A stretch of 64,000 nt of DNA from G958296245 sp965262055 (GCA_965262055.1 CBDHEI010000002.1:186001-250000); one strand, 5' to 3'; numbered from the stretch's first letter, positions 39,767-48,984 are shown. The notes: a model not told the origin generated them from the sequence alone. A program made the numbers and translations.

Positions 39767-40875
39767 GCCGGCCCGTACTCCAGATACGGCATCCCGGAAT
39801 CCTGACCACGGTACAGGACCGTGGGCGCTACGGGTACCAGCGGTACGGCGTGCCGGTGTCGGGGGCGATGGACCAGCTTGCGCTGCGGGCGGCTAACCTG
39901 CTTGTCGGCAACGATCAGGGGGCGGCGTGCCTGGAGATGACGGTCATCGGGCCTACGGCACGCCTGCTGTCGGACGCGACGGTTGCGGTGACGGGCGCGG
40001 ACCTGACGGCTACCGTGGACGGGCGGCCGCTGCCAAGGTGGGAGGCCGTCGAGGTCGAGGAGGGCTCGGAGTTGTCGTTCCCAGAGATGCGGGACGGCGT
40101 GCGGGGCTACCTCGCCATAGGCGGGGGCATCGACGTGCCGGAGGCGCTCGGCAGCCGCTCGACGTACATCAAGGCCGGCCTGGGAGGACTGGACGGGCGC
40201 GCGTTGGCGGAGGGAGACGCGGTCTCCGCATTCGACGGCGCGGGGCCTGTGCGGTCGGCCCCCGAAGGCTTTGAGGCGCCTGTGTACGGGCGCCGGCACA
40301 GGCTGCGCGTTGTGATGGGGCCGCAGGACGACGCCTTCGGAGAGGAGGCGGTCGCCACGCTGCTCGGGTCCGAGTACACGGTGTCGCTGGACTCGGACAG
40401 GGTAGGGTACAGACTGGAGGGGCCGGCCGTTTCTCACAAGACGCGGCCGGACATCATATCCGACGGGACTCCTGCCGGTGCGGTGCAGATTCCGGGCGAC
40501 GGGACGCCTACGGTGCTGCTGGCGGACCGGGGCACAACCGGCGGGTACACGAAGATCGCCACGGTCATCAGCGCTGACGTTGACAGGCTCGGGCAGGCGC
40601 TGCCGGGCCAGACGGTGACGTTCGAGGCTGTCAGCGTGGACGAGGCGCAGCGGGCGATGCGGGAGACGGAGGAGCTGGTCAGCGCCTTCGCGGGGATGGC
40701 CCCTCCCTCTGTCAGCGTGGACGGGGAGGCTTTCGACGTGCTGGACGCCGACGGCGGGATAGTGGCCGGGCGCGGGCCGTGGGCCGCGGACGCGCCGGGA
40801 ACGCGCCGTCTCGCCAAGGCGAAAGTCGGGGGCCACACGTACGAGTTCGAGGTAACCGTCCGGGCGGATGTTTGA
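39763..40875 (+). CDS. pxpC: 5-oxoprolinase subunit C
   Basis: 370 residues, slightly longer than the common 310-340. Signature segments: TTVQDRGRYGYQRYGVPVSGAMD near residues 14-36 (family VQD.GR.G.....G...GA.D), ANLLVGND.GAACLEMT (about 44-60), RSTYIKAGLGGLDGRAL (about 126-142), GPQDDAF (about 186), and the closing TTGGYTKIATVISADVDRLGQALPG block. The extra length lies at the C-terminus (ATW-independent tail from about residue 300). It overlaps pxpB by 4 bases and the VTT gene by 8. Confidence 0.95.
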   Translation: MSRPVLQIRHPGILTTVQDRGRYGYQRYGVPVSGAMDQLALRAANLLVGNDQGAACLEMTVIGPTARLLSDATVAVTGADLTATVDGRPLPRWEAVEVEEGSELSFPEMRDGVRGYLAIGGGIDVPEALGSRSTYIKAGLGGLDGRALAEGDAVSAFDGAGPVRSAPEGFEAPVYGRRHRLRVVMGPQDDAFGEEAVATLLGSEYTVSLDSDRVGYRLEGPAVSHKTRPDIISDGTPAGAVQIPGDGTPTVLLADRGTTGGYTKIATVISADVDRLGQALPGQTVTFEAVSVDEAQRAMRETEELVSAFAGMAPPSVSVDGEAFDVLDADGGIVAGRGPWAADAPGTRRLAKAKVGGHTYEFEVTVRADV

Positions 40876-41479
40876 GCTGCTGCACGAGTGGTCGGCCTGG
40901 CTGGAGGGATTCGCCAGCAGTCCGTGGGCCGTCCTGATCCTGGCGGCGGCATCCTTCTGCGAGTCGATCTTCTTCCCGATACCGCCCGACCCACTGCTGA
41001 TCGGCGTGGCGCTGCTGCAGCCGCACCTGGCGGTCTTTCTCGGGGCGCTGGTCACGGTGGCGTCCGTGGCGGGGGCCGTCGTAGGGCACTGGCTGGGGCG
41101 GCGGTTGGGCAGGCCGCTGCTGTACCGGTTCTTCGCAGAGGATACGGTGCTGCGGGTGGAGCGCCTCTTCCAGAGGTACGGGGCGTGGGCGACGCTGATC
41201 GCCGCGTTCACCCCTTTGCCGTACAAGTTGTTCGCCATTGCGGCGGGGGTGCTCGACCTAGACAGGAGGACGTTCGTGATCGCCTCGCTGGTGGGCAGGG
41301 GCGCCAGGTTTATGGCGATAGGGGTGCTGATCTTCCTGTTCCGGGACGAAATCGAAGGGTTCGTGTCGGAGAACTTCGAGATGCTGAGCGTGGCGGCGGC
41401 AGCGGCGGTGGTGGCGGCAGTGGCGGCGTGGGTGTTGGTGCGCCGGGCGCGGCGCGGCGAGGCGCCGCCAAGCTCGTAG
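40868..41479 (+). CDS. VTT-domain (DedA/YqaA-like) membrane protein
   Basis: 203 residues of the SNARE-associated/VTT family, close to the YqaA type in size. A re-entrant-like hydrophobic start (SPWAVLILAAASFCESIFFPIPPDPLLIG, about 18-45) with the conserved Glu and Pro-rich turn, then FLGALVTVASVAGAVVGHWLGRRLGR (about 57-82), the RYGAWATLIAAFTPLPYKLFAIAAG block (about 115-140) with the family Pro and Lys, and a final helix rich in Ala/Val. Proteins of this type move lipids or help membrane homeostasis. It begins 8 bases before the pxpC stop. Its last 17 or so codons and stop reappear at 42622-42697. Confidence 0.85.
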   Translation: MFELLHEWSAWLEGFASSPWAVLILAAASFCESIFFPIPPDPLLIGVALLQPHLAVFLGALVTVASVAGAVVGHWLGRRLGRPLLYRFFAEDTVLRVERLFQRYGAWATLIAAFTPLPYKLFAIAAGVLDLDRRTFVIASLVGRGARFMAIGVLIFLFRDEIEGFVSENFEMLSVAAAAAVVAAVAAWVLVRRARRGEAPPSS

Positions 41480-41747
41480 GAGGGCGCCGAGGGGGCCTCG
41501 AAAAGCGTTTCAAAATGCTCCATTCCCCCCTGCTTCGTATGTGAGACCTGGGACAATCGGGAGCGATATGGGGCGCTTTTGGGGCGGAAATGGACGGCAG
41601 ACGACGTGGTTTGAGGGGTTTTGGGACAGGGTTTCGGGGGCTCTTCAGGTAGGTAGGGGCGGGTCAGCGGGGGGTGCGCCGGCGGGTGCATGGGGGTATA
41701 TTAGCACGGGTGTTCGTGATGGTCAAGGGCGGGTTGTCGGAGTCAGG
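41411..41747 (+). repeat. Direct repeat 1 around phyH (about 340 bp)
   Basis: Imperfect direct repeat of 42622-42967. It starts inside the 3' end of the VTT gene, includes that gene's stop, then non-coding sequence with long identical runs (for example GCGTTTCAAAATGCTCCATT) and ends near a TATATT-containing segment and GTTCGTGA. The non-coding 41480-41818 interval is almost entirely this repeat; no other gene was found there. Confidence 0.85.
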
Positions 41748-41818
41748 ACTCTCAGAAATCGAGTTCAGACACCAAGGGAGCAATAGCTGCTGAACATCAT
41801 ATTCCGCATACCCTATGT

Positions 41819-42565
41819 CTACTCCTGGACGACCTCCGGGTGGTTGTTCATCGACGGCGGGGCCATGATGCGCTTCTGCTGTTCTGTCAGCTCGCCGTAG
41901 TCGTCGTGGTTGTAGGGTTCAGTCGCCCACGAGGAGTGGCCAGGGCTGTACTTGTAGAGTAGGGCCCTGCGTTCGTGGTCGGCGGTCCAGGGCATAGTGC
42001 CGTGTATCAGGGCCTCGGTGAAGAAGAGCGCGTCCCCCGCCTCCACCGCCGGCTGTACGACGTAGTCGGGCACCCGCTCGAAGTTGCGCACGTCGGCGGG
42101 GAGTTTGTCCTTGAAGTTGGACTTGTGGCTGCCGGGGATGCAGGCGAAGCCCCCTGAGCCTGCCGGGGCGTCGGTGAGGAAGTAGGTCACGACGCACAGG
42201 CCGTTTCGCATGCCCCCGTCCTTGTACGAGTACCAGTGGTCGCCGCCATAGCCGGGTCCGCCGTGCAGCCTGCCGCGCGTGTCGCCCTTGTTCATGAAGA
42301 TGCAGTAGTCGTGGTCGATCCTGAACTTGGGATCGATGAGCTCGACGAGGTACGGGACGATCTTCGGGTGGTCAATCAGGTTGGTCAACACCGGGCCCCA
42401 GGTGCTGATGATGTCATAGCCCCGGCCGCTGTCTGGGCCGGCGTAGGAGAACTTCGAACCGGCGACCTCGTTCAGCTCCGCAAGCTCGGCGTCGGTGAGC
42501 ACGTTCTTGATGACGAGGTACCCCTGCAGGTCGAGTATGAATTTTTCTTCCGGGGTCATGGCCAT
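41819..42565 (-). CDS. Phytanoyl-CoA dioxygenase (PhyH) family protein
   Basis: 248 residues from the ATG at 42565 (preceded by GAGGAGGAGAATCCC). Fe(II)/2-oxoglutarate oxygenases of this family hydroxylate varied small substrates. Visible pattern: FILDLQGYLVIKNVLTDAELAELN N-terminus, a metal-site region LHGGPGYGGDHW (about 99-110), GGFACIPGSHKSNF (about 137-150) and the distal His in ALIHGTMPWT (about 183-192) followed by RRALLYKYSPGH with the Arg that binds 2-oxoglutarate. The usual HxD could not be assigned with certainty. It stands alone on the minus strand between two direct repeats, which suggests that it arrived or was duplicated separately. Confidence 0.85.
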   Translation of the reverse strand: MAMTPEEKFILDLQGYLVIKNVLTDAELAELNEVAGSKFSYAGPDSGRGYDIISTWGPVLTNLIDHPKIVPYLVELIDPKFRIDHDYCIFMNKGDTRGRLHGGPGYGGDHWYSYKDGGMRNGLCVVTYFLTDAPAGSGGFACIPGSHKSNFKDKLPADVRNFERVPDYVVQPAVEAGDALFFTEALIHGTMPWTADHERRALLYKYSPGHSSWATEPYNHDDYGELTEQQKRIMAPPSMNNHPEVVQE

Positions 42566-42621
42566 GGGATTCTCCTCCTCTGTGAGGCGTGGGGTGATTC
42601 TACACGATGAAGAATGCTGAC

Positions 42622-42967
42622 CGTGGCGGCTGTGGCGTGGGCGCTGGTGCACCGGGCGCGAAGGGGCGAGGGACGCGGGGCGCCGCCAAGCTCGTAGGAG
42701 GGCGCCGAGGGGGCCTCGAAAAGCGTTTCAAAATGCTCCATTCCGGCCTGTTTCGTATGTGAGGCCTGGGACGTTCGGGAGCGTTCCGGGGCGCTTTTGG
42801 AGCGGAAATGGACGGCAGACGACGTGGTTTGAGGGGTTTTGGAACAGGGCTTTGGGGGCTCTTCAGGTAGGGGGAGGTGGGTCAGCGGGGTATGCGCGAG
42901 CGTGTGCAGGGGGGTATAATAACACGGACGTTCGTGAACATCAAGGACGGGTTGTCTGAATCGGAAA
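42622..42967 (+). repeat. Direct repeat 2 around phyH, with a remnant of the VTT gene 3' end
   Basis: Imperfect copy of 41411-41747. Its beginning still encodes a VTT-protein-like tail (TVAAVAWALVHRARRGE...APPSS) ending at TAG 42695-42697, with no start or upstream part. The rest is non-coding and ends with a TATAAT (42915-42920). The remainder up to hicA (42968-43176) shows nothing recognisable except a small hairpin at 43138-43153. Confidence 0.85.
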
Positions 42968-43176
42968 TTCGCGGGACTGGGAGATTATCAGGATGAGGCA
43001 ACAGCCGCTGAACGTGGAGGCTTCCACGCTGCTGACTGTGATTGTGCTGACCGAGCAGGATAGGCGGACGTTCTAGTCAGGGCCTCACAGCTTGGGCCGC
43101 TACAGGCCGCCGACTCCGGATAGACTACTGCCTGCCAGACCGATCCTTCGGTCTTAGATCACAGTCCTCTGTTGTA

Positions 43177-43198
43177 AATCGCACCTTTGGGTGCGATT
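43177..43198. promoter_or_regulatory. Inverted repeat upstream of hicA, likely HicB operator
   Basis: AATCGCACC-TTTG-GGTGCGATT, a perfect 9-bp inverted repeat ending 9 bases before the hicA ATG. Antitoxins such as HicB commonly bind palindromes at their own promoter. A second small hairpin (GACCGA...TCGGTC, 43138-43153) lies just upstream. Confidence 0.45.
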
Positions 43199-43206
43199 AT
43201 CGACTC

Positions 43207-43412
43207 ATGACCAGCCGCGAGTTCATCAGGCGAGCGAAGGACTACGCTCGCAGGACTGGACAATCCTTCCGCTTCGACCCGACTCACGGCAAGGGCAGTC
43301 ACGGCAGGGTCTACGTCGGTACGAGTTTCGCCACTGTGCAACGGGGGAGCTCAAGAGGGGCGTATTGGCTGCGATGCTTCGTCAGTTGAACATAGACCGC
43401 AGGGAGTTCTGA
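43207..43412 (+). pseudogene. hicA: HicA mRNA-interferase toxin, frameshifted
   Basis: HicA is the toxin of a type II toxin-antitoxin pair and cuts mRNA. The first part reads MTSREFIRRAKDYARRTG...KGSHGRVYVG, with the catalytic-type histidine in GSH (about residue 37). The C-terminal part GELKRGVLAAMLRQLNIDRREF, a typical HicA ending, is in another frame. Adding one G to the run of five G around 43340 restores a 68-residue protein. As sequenced, the toxin would be truncated and probably inactive. Its stop lies 3 bases before hicB. A base-call error in the homopolymer is possible. Confidence 0.75.
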
Positions 43413-43415
43413 GCC

Positions 43416-43844
43416 ATGATGTACGCATACCCATGTCAACTGACCCCCGATGAGGATAGAGGGCTGGTGGCGACGTTCCCGGACGTGCCGGAGGCCATCA
43501 CCGGCGGAAGGGACCGCGCCGAGGCTTTGGCAATGGCGGAGGACGCTCTCGCTACGGCCCTAGCTGGATACGTCCATGAGAAGTGGGACATCCCCACTCC
43601 CAGCGAGGCGGCTGCCGGTCAGGTGTCGGTGCCCGTGCCTACTGTCGTCGCCGCCAAGCTCGCCCTGTACTCTGCCATGAGGGTGCAGCACATCACCAAG
43701 GTAGAGCTAGCCGACAGGCTGGGTGTCAGCGAGTCGGCCGTGCGCAAGCTGACCAACCCAGACCACCGCTCCCACATGAGCCAGGTACAGAAGGCGCTCC
43801 GAGTGGTGGGCCGCAGCCTCAAGGTTGAGGTTACCGCCGCCTAG
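43416..43844 (+). CDS. hicB: HicB-family antitoxin
   Basis: 142 residues. The N-terminal RNase-H-like HicB fold is seen in YPCQLTPDEDRGLVATFPDVPEAITGGRDRAEALAMAEDAL (residues 4-47), the segment that binds HicA. The C-terminal half has a helix-turn-helix, VELADRLGVSESAVRKL (about 98-114), so this is a DNA-binding HicB able to repress its own operon. Two adjacent ATG codons (43416, 43419) could start it; AGGGAG lies upstream. After its stop the same frame stays open for 50 codons but has no start codon. Confidence 0.9.
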   Translation: MMYAYPCQLTPDEDRGLVATFPDVPEAITGGRDRAEALAMAEDALATALAGYVHEKWDIPTPSEAAAGQVSVPVPTVVAAKLALYSAMRVQHITKVELADRLGVSESAVRKLTNPDHRSHMSQVQKALRVVGRSLKVEVTAA

Positions 43845-44072
43845 GGGACCGACAGGGAGTCATCCAACACCAATCGATGTGCAGTATGGAGACGTGGCGC
43901 TCTAGTTGAACAGATCGGCTGGGAGGTGGAAGTCGTTGAGCGAGATATTACCCGCTGGCTAACAGGACGGGCCTTTGCCAGGCACCTCAGTCGGTAAGAG
44001 CCCTGCTCCCACGGGACGGACTCTTATTCTTCCTCCGCGGGAGACTTCCCATGCCAGTTGCACACGTAGCAC

Positions 44073-44457
44073 CTAACGATCCGAGCGGCGGTCTTGGCCT
44101 TCATCCTCTGGACCGTAGAAGACAACGCGCGTCTTCTTGCCGGCGTGAACCTGCGGTTCGCGGGCCAGCTTGCGGCGGAGCAGGTCGATAGGGCCGTCCG
44201 GCTCACATAGCGTTTCTGGCAGGCCGAGCACGTCAACGAGCAGGCGGCGGTCGAGCTCCGCTCGGGCCGGGTCCTCGTCGATCTGGTCGAATGGGAGGAA
44301 CCGCTGCTCGCGCAAGGCCTCAAACGCGGCCTTGGCCGATGCGACTTGTTCGTCGGTCAGCGTTCGCACATCAAGCGTCGGGATGTTGGGAATACTTGTT
44401 ACAGTAGTCGTGCCGCGCCCCGATTGAGTCTTGTTTGCCATCCACCAGTGCATCAGG
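44073..44457 (-). pseudogene. N6-adenine DNA methylase/restriction protein, C-terminal fragment
   Basis: The last 126 codons of the gene whose main part lies at 46206-48876. Removing the IS and one copy of its 5-bp target duplication joins ...NSTLGLL to MHWWMANKTQSGRGT in frame. The fragment continues IPNIPTLDVRTLTDEQ and LPFDQIDEDPARAELDRRLL and ends at 44073. Such segments (asn-rich WWMANKTQSGR followed by a helical tail) are usual at the end of type IIG-like methylase-nucleases, where they belong to target recognition. No start of its own. Confidence 0.85.
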
Positions 44458-46205
44458 CCCACATTTCCCATATCAACCCTGCAGGGCTTGCCGCAATCAG
44501 CAACAGCGATACCTGATGTAGCCGAATAGCAGAGCGTAGTGGTTATCATGAGTGCTAGACTGGTCGTGAGCGACTACTCTAGCTCGTGATAACATACTCA
44601 CTCTGGAGGCACCCGATGGGTGAAAGCACCAACCCACGCGCCACGCTCCGTTTCGACCGCCGTATACGGTTGGAGTTTCGCGGCGCTACCATCACCTCGG
44701 ACGCCGGACTGCTGGCCTGTCGCGAGCTGGATGATGCACTGGGACTGACGGAGACGACGAGTGAGTGTCTGCAGGAGAGCCGGGGTGGTCGCAACGTGCA
44801 GCACCGATTGGTGGGCCTTCTCAGGCAGTCGGTGTACAGTCGTCTGGCGGGCTACGAGGATACCAACGACGCTGAACGGTTGGCCAACGATCCGACGATG
44901 CGGGTAGTCGTTGGACGGCGAGGTGGTCCTGAGAGACCGGCCGCCAGCACCAACACCATGAGCCGGTTCGAGACCGAGGTGCTTACCCAAGACGGCAATG
45001 TCGAAGGGTTGGGCCGAGTGAACGCTACGTGGGTGGACCGGGCGATGACGCACACAGCGCACCGGCGGGTGATCTTGGACATGGACAGTTCGGAGAGTCC
45101 GGTACATGGAGAACAGGAGGGAGCGTCGTACAACGGACACTCTGAGAGCACGTGCTATCACCCTTTGTTCGTGTTCAACCAGTTCGGTGACTGCGAGGGG
45201 GCGATGCTCCGTGCGGGGAACGTACATAGCGCGCACAGGTGGCGTGATGTATTGGATCCGATCCTGTCCCGATACGGGGCGACAGGAGTGCGGCGGTACT
45301 TTCGTGCCGATGCCGCATTCGCTAAGCCGGACATCTATGAGTACCTCGAGGAGCGGCATGTCCTTTACGCTATAAGACTCCCCGGCAACGAGGTGCTGCA
45401 ACGGGAGATCGCCCCTCTGCTCAGGAGGCCGGTGGGCAGGCCGCCGAAGCGTCCAGTGATCCTATACGACGACTTTTGGTATCGTGCCGGGAGTTGGGAC
45501 CACGCTCGGCGGGTGGTGGCCAAGGTGGAGTGGCACAGGGGAGAGCTGTTCCCCCGGGTGGGCTTCATCGTCACGAACATGACGGCTGGCCCCGAAGGAG
45601 TGGTGCGATTCTACAATGGTCGCGGGACAGCCGAGCAGTGGATCAAGGAGAGGAAGTACGCGCTGAACTGGACTCGGCTGTCGTGCCATCGGTTCGTGGC
45701 CAACCGGGTGCGTCTGTCTCTGTTCATTCTGGCGTACAACCTTGGGAACTTCCTTCGCCGGCTGTGTCTGCCCAAGGCGGTCAAGCACTGGTCGCTGCGG
45801 AGCGTGCAGGTCAAGCTGATCAAGATGGGAGGCCGTCTGGTGCGGCACTCCCGGTGGTTGATCTTTCAGTTGTCCGAGGTGTCGGTTCCTCGACGGTTGT
45901 TCCAGGGAGTGTTGGATCGTATCGGCCGGTTATCGCCGGCGCCAAGCTGAGGGAGGGTACAACCACGATCTTGCCAAGAGGGGGAGAGCGCTCCAGGGAG
46001 TCGCCTTGTCTTCAATGCGCTTTCACCCCACTGGCAGGGGACACGAGGACGATGAAGACGGACAAGAAGGGTGCTCTACGACTGCAAACGCATCTCTTAT
46101 TGGATAGCCCGGCGATTGACTGGCCTTGCAGGACCTGACTATGATGCTACCGTCTCGTTTGGGCTGCCCCTTGAGCCTGAAGACTCCCAATATGGGAAAT
46201 CCCGG
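44458..46205 (+). mobile_element. IS1380-family element of a second type (1,748 bp)
   Basis: Complete element inserted in a DNA methylase gene. A perfect 5-bp target duplication TCAGG flanks it (44453-44457 and 46206-46210). Terminal inverted repeats share ATTTCCCATAT five bases in from each end, with a weaker match beyond. Upstream of the transposase there is an 11-bp imperfect inverted repeat (GTTATCATGAG near 44542, CTCGTGATAAC near 44583) that could fold in mRNA read in from outside. The right 388 bases also occur at the left edge of the window. Confidence 0.95.
44616..45950 (+). CDS. IS1380-family transposase (second type)
   Basis: 444 residues from the ATG at 44616, which follows CTGGAGGCACCCG; an upstream in-frame GTG at 44586 is less likely. 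Typical IS1380 sequence: RFDRRIRLEFRGATITSDAGL at the start, NRM-type SRFETEVL, the catalytic aspartate blocks VILDMDSSESPVHG (about residue 150) and FRADAAFAKPDIYEYLE (about 240), and the glutamate in GRGTAEQWIKERKYALNWTRLS (about 345). Distinct from the transposase of copies A-C, with which it shares only the family fold. Full length and apparently intact. Confidence 0.95.
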   Translation: MGESTNPRATLRFDRRIRLEFRGATITSDAGLLACRELDDALGLTETTSECLQESRGGRNVQHRLVGLLRQSVYSRLAGYEDTNDAERLANDPTMRVVVGRRGGPERPAASTNTMSRFETEVLTQDGNVEGLGRVNATWVDRAMTHTAHRRVILDMDSSESPVHGEQEGASYNGHSESTCYHPLFVFNQFGDCEGAMLRAGNVHSAHRWRDVLDPILSRYGATGVRRYFRADAAFAKPDIYEYLEERHVLYAIRLPGNEVLQREIAPLLRRPVGRPPKRPVILYDDFWYRAGSWDHARRVVAKVEWHRGELFPRVGFIVTNMTAGPEGVVRFYNGRGTAEQWIKERKYALNWTRLSCHRFVANRVRLSLFILAYNLGNFLRRLCLPKAVKHWSLRSVQVKLIKMGGRLVRHSRWLIFQLSEVSVPRRLFQGVLDRIGRLSPAPS

Positions 46206-48876
46206 TCAGGAGTCCTAGCGTCGAGTTACACCACAGCGCGAATACATACTCGTGCTCGGATTCTTCAAAGATGACCGACGGCCAAGCCCGACCTCCGATG
46301 CACGCACGCTCTGTCGTTGCCACTAGTAGCGACTGCGAGTTGAATCGCAGGCCGTGGTTGTAGTGAGAGCGAGTGGCAGTCTCCCAGATGAGGGCTGCTT
46401 TTTCTCTGAGGTCGGCCGACGTTAAACGTCCCGACGGTGCTTTGATCTTACCTTCAGAGTCAGGCTCGACTACCAACCTTCGCTCACGCTTGGCGTCGTG
46501 CGCCCAGAGCATTGGATAGGAAGGAGTTGGGCTGACTGCTGGTTTGATCAACTCGAAGGGGCCGCGCGGTGTCCCATCGGACTGCTCCCAGTAGATGTCT
46601 GCGTGATAGGGACCTCGACCGGCAATCTCTCCTATGGGCACTACCGACAAATCGATGGTCTCTAGGCGAGGCAGTCCTAAAGGGAAAAGCGTACCTCGTT
46701 CGAGATTCCAGGCGACCTGAGCTAGCTCCCCGTCAAGAATACCAACGATGGGCCACGGCCCTGATTCAGGAAGCGGAGCTTCAAGCATGGCGCCGTATTC
46801 CTGATCGCCAACATAAACGGTGCTCAATCCTTCCATGCGCTCTACGGCACGCAGTTGACCGGCCCCACGAATTCGTGAGATCTCATCGGCTAACAGCTCC
46901 GCTTCGACGGTAGACGTGGGCCTTTGACGCAGCGTCACGAAAGTCGCCCGATTCTCTGGCTTTTGGTCGCCTATCCGGGCTACCAATAAACAATCTGCAA
47001 TCTTGGTGTCGGCCGAAAACGAGGAGTCGTAGGAACGCGCACCGGCAATGGTTACAATCGTAATGTCCTGGTAGCGTCTGATCAGGATCCTGCGCGCCTC
47101 TTCCCATTCCTTTCCGCTAACGGCGCTAAGCGGTAGCACTAGGGCAAGCACACCATCTTGCCGGGCTTTGCGCAAGGCGAGATCGAGGAAGTCCGCCGCA
47201 AGTCCGCTGTTGCCGGTGCCTATAGGCGCACCTCCCCTGAGCTTGGCGAGCGAACGCTGCATGCGCTTCTGGGTTTCTTTACTGGTATTGAAGGCTGCGA
47301 ATGCTGGGTTCCCTGTGCCCAGCTTTTCAGCTTCGATTCCTGTCGGACGCACAAAAGGCGGGTTCATGATCACGAGGTCGAATTTGTCGTGGCCAACCCT
47401 GGACACGAGGTCGCGCACCTCTTCAGGGGCTCGGCCCCCGGCAGACACGGCAGCGGCGGTATCCATCAGTGACCGCTGCACAGTCTCCGCCAGCAAATCC
47501 AAGGAGCCAATGGCAACGTTGCCGTCCTCCTGTTCGCCAAAAGGCATCGTCAATAGACACTCGCCGTCGAAAGGAGTGTCTGGTTGGCTTCCCGCAAGCA
47601 TAGCTGCCGTCAGATGAACTGCGATGTTGAGAACGTCAAGGCCCACAAGTCCATGGCGCATCATCGGCCCGTGCAGCTTCCGTGGGTCTCCGCCATGCAG
47701 CTTATGCAGCAGCGACATCCGCTGATATGCTGTCGACAGCAGGGTTCCCGTGCCACAGGCGAAGTCACCTATCTGGGCGCCGGCCAAGGTCTCGCCGTCG
47801 CCCCAGTCCGCACCTCCTGGAGGCCTGTTCGCCGGCAACGCAAGGGCAGCTAGCAGCGCCGCCGCCTCGGGCCGCGTGTAGTAGGTCGCAAGAAATTTAC
47901 GGTCGGCGATCAGCCTTTGGAACACGATGCCGGTGAGGTCGTGCGAACGAGTCACGCCGCCCGCAACCAACTTCTGGCCCGTTCGCCAGAGCCATTCAAG
48001 CACGGCGTGGGCCGTGGCGGTCGGCATGAGACACAGCATCTCCTTGGCGGACCAGAAGATCGGCCAGTAGTTCACCGCCAGAACGCGCTCCCACTCCAGG
48101 CAAACCTCGCCGGAAGTGAAGATGCCTCCGGGGCGGAAAGACTCGACGGTTCGGACTGCGCGCGTGGGACCTCCATCATCGGCCTCCGGCACCTGGAACT
48201 CGACCTCGGCAAGCGACTCGTGGAATACGAGGGCGTTGGCGATGACCGTCATCGCCATGCGCCGCGTCTGCCCTTCCTTGTCGTCGACTTGGCCCAGGAC
48301 GTTTGCGACCTGCGCGCCGAGGTTGCTTCCGTAATGATGTCGACGTGTGAACTCCTCTGCCGCAAACCTGACGCCATTCTCCAGTTCGTTAGCGAGCGCC
48401 TCGATCCTGGGAGGAGGAACAGCGGCCCGCTGCACTAGCATGGCCAGATCCCGTACGCTGCCGCTTATCCATCCCCGCGACGGCAGTCGTTCGGGCAGCC
48501 TGCCGACGTGGCGGGTGTAGAGCGCGTACTCGAAATCCTTGGTGCGGTCTATCGCATTCCGCAACACCGGACCGTCAAGTGAATGGAGGTCCGGGGGGTA
48601 TACAAGGGCAATCGCTGTCTCAATCTGTCGGCCTGTATCGGCGACCGTGCGGCCAAGCCTGGCTTTGGCGTCGTCCTCGGCACTCGCATGACTACTGCGT
48701 TCAGCTTCGATGACGACGGGCCAACCGCTCGCTTCCTCTATGAGGATGTCGGGACGACCGCCGCCTTCGAGAATCTGGCCCGTCTGCTCGCTTCGGGTTT
48801 TCCAACTTCGGCGCAGCAGGCCCAGCACCTCGCCCAAGGCGACGTTCAACGTGTGTTCGTGCGTGGTGCTCGTCAT
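46206..48876 (-). pseudogene. N6-adenine DNA methylase with N-terminal nuclease-like domain (type IIG-like), IS-disrupted
   Basis: 890 codons of a gene that would encode 1,016 residues if rejoined to 44073-44452. The N-terminal 110 residues carry RPDILIEEASGWPVVIEAE, resembling a PD-(D/E)xK nuclease core. A helical connector follows. The methylase domain has motif I FACGTGT at residues 372-378 and motif IV NPPF at 505-508, the gamma-type adenine-N6 set. The remaining part should hold the target-recognition region. One protein that both cuts and methylates, as in type IIG enzymes, is the likely role; a BREX- or DISARM-like module is unlikely because no partner genes are near. The IS leaves the catalytic motifs but replaces the last 126 residues with 18 IS-encoded residues. 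ATG at 48876 follows GGGAGGGT. Confidence 0.85.
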
Positions 48877-48880
48877 AATC

Positions 48881-48900
48881 GTACCCTCCCTACAGGGTAC
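48881..48900 (-). promoter_or_regulatory. Inverted repeat overlapping the methylase ribosome-binding site
   Basis: GTACCCT and AGGGTAC separated by 6 bases, starting 5 bases upstream of the methylase ATG and covering its Shine-Dalgarno sequence. Restriction-modification genes are often autoregulated at such sites; it could also act as an mRNA hairpin. Confidence 0.35.
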
Positions 48901-48934
48901 ACTAGGGCACTTCCGTTGTTAGCTGAGTGACTGG

Positions 48935-48954
48935 ATTCCGGCCTGCGCCGGAAT
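48935..48954. repeat. REP-like palindrome
   Basis: ATTCCGGC-CTGC-GCCGGAAT, an 8-bp perfect stem within GGATTCCGG...CCGGAATGAC, the pattern of short dispersed intergenic repeats found in many bacterial genomes. It lies between the methylase start and the ribokinase 3' end. Confidence 0.5.
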
Positions 48955-48984
48955 GACCGATGAGGGCGTTGTGCCATGAAGGGT

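Noticed and set aside
39430..41691. A 753-codon open frame on the minus strand
   Set aside because: It is opposite pxpB, pxpC and the VTT gene; its Ser/Arg/Pro-rich translation is typical of a GC-rich shadow.
43845..43998. Frame continuing after the hicB stop for about 50 codons
   Set aside because: No start codon, and nothing recognisable in it; the TAG is a normal hicB end.
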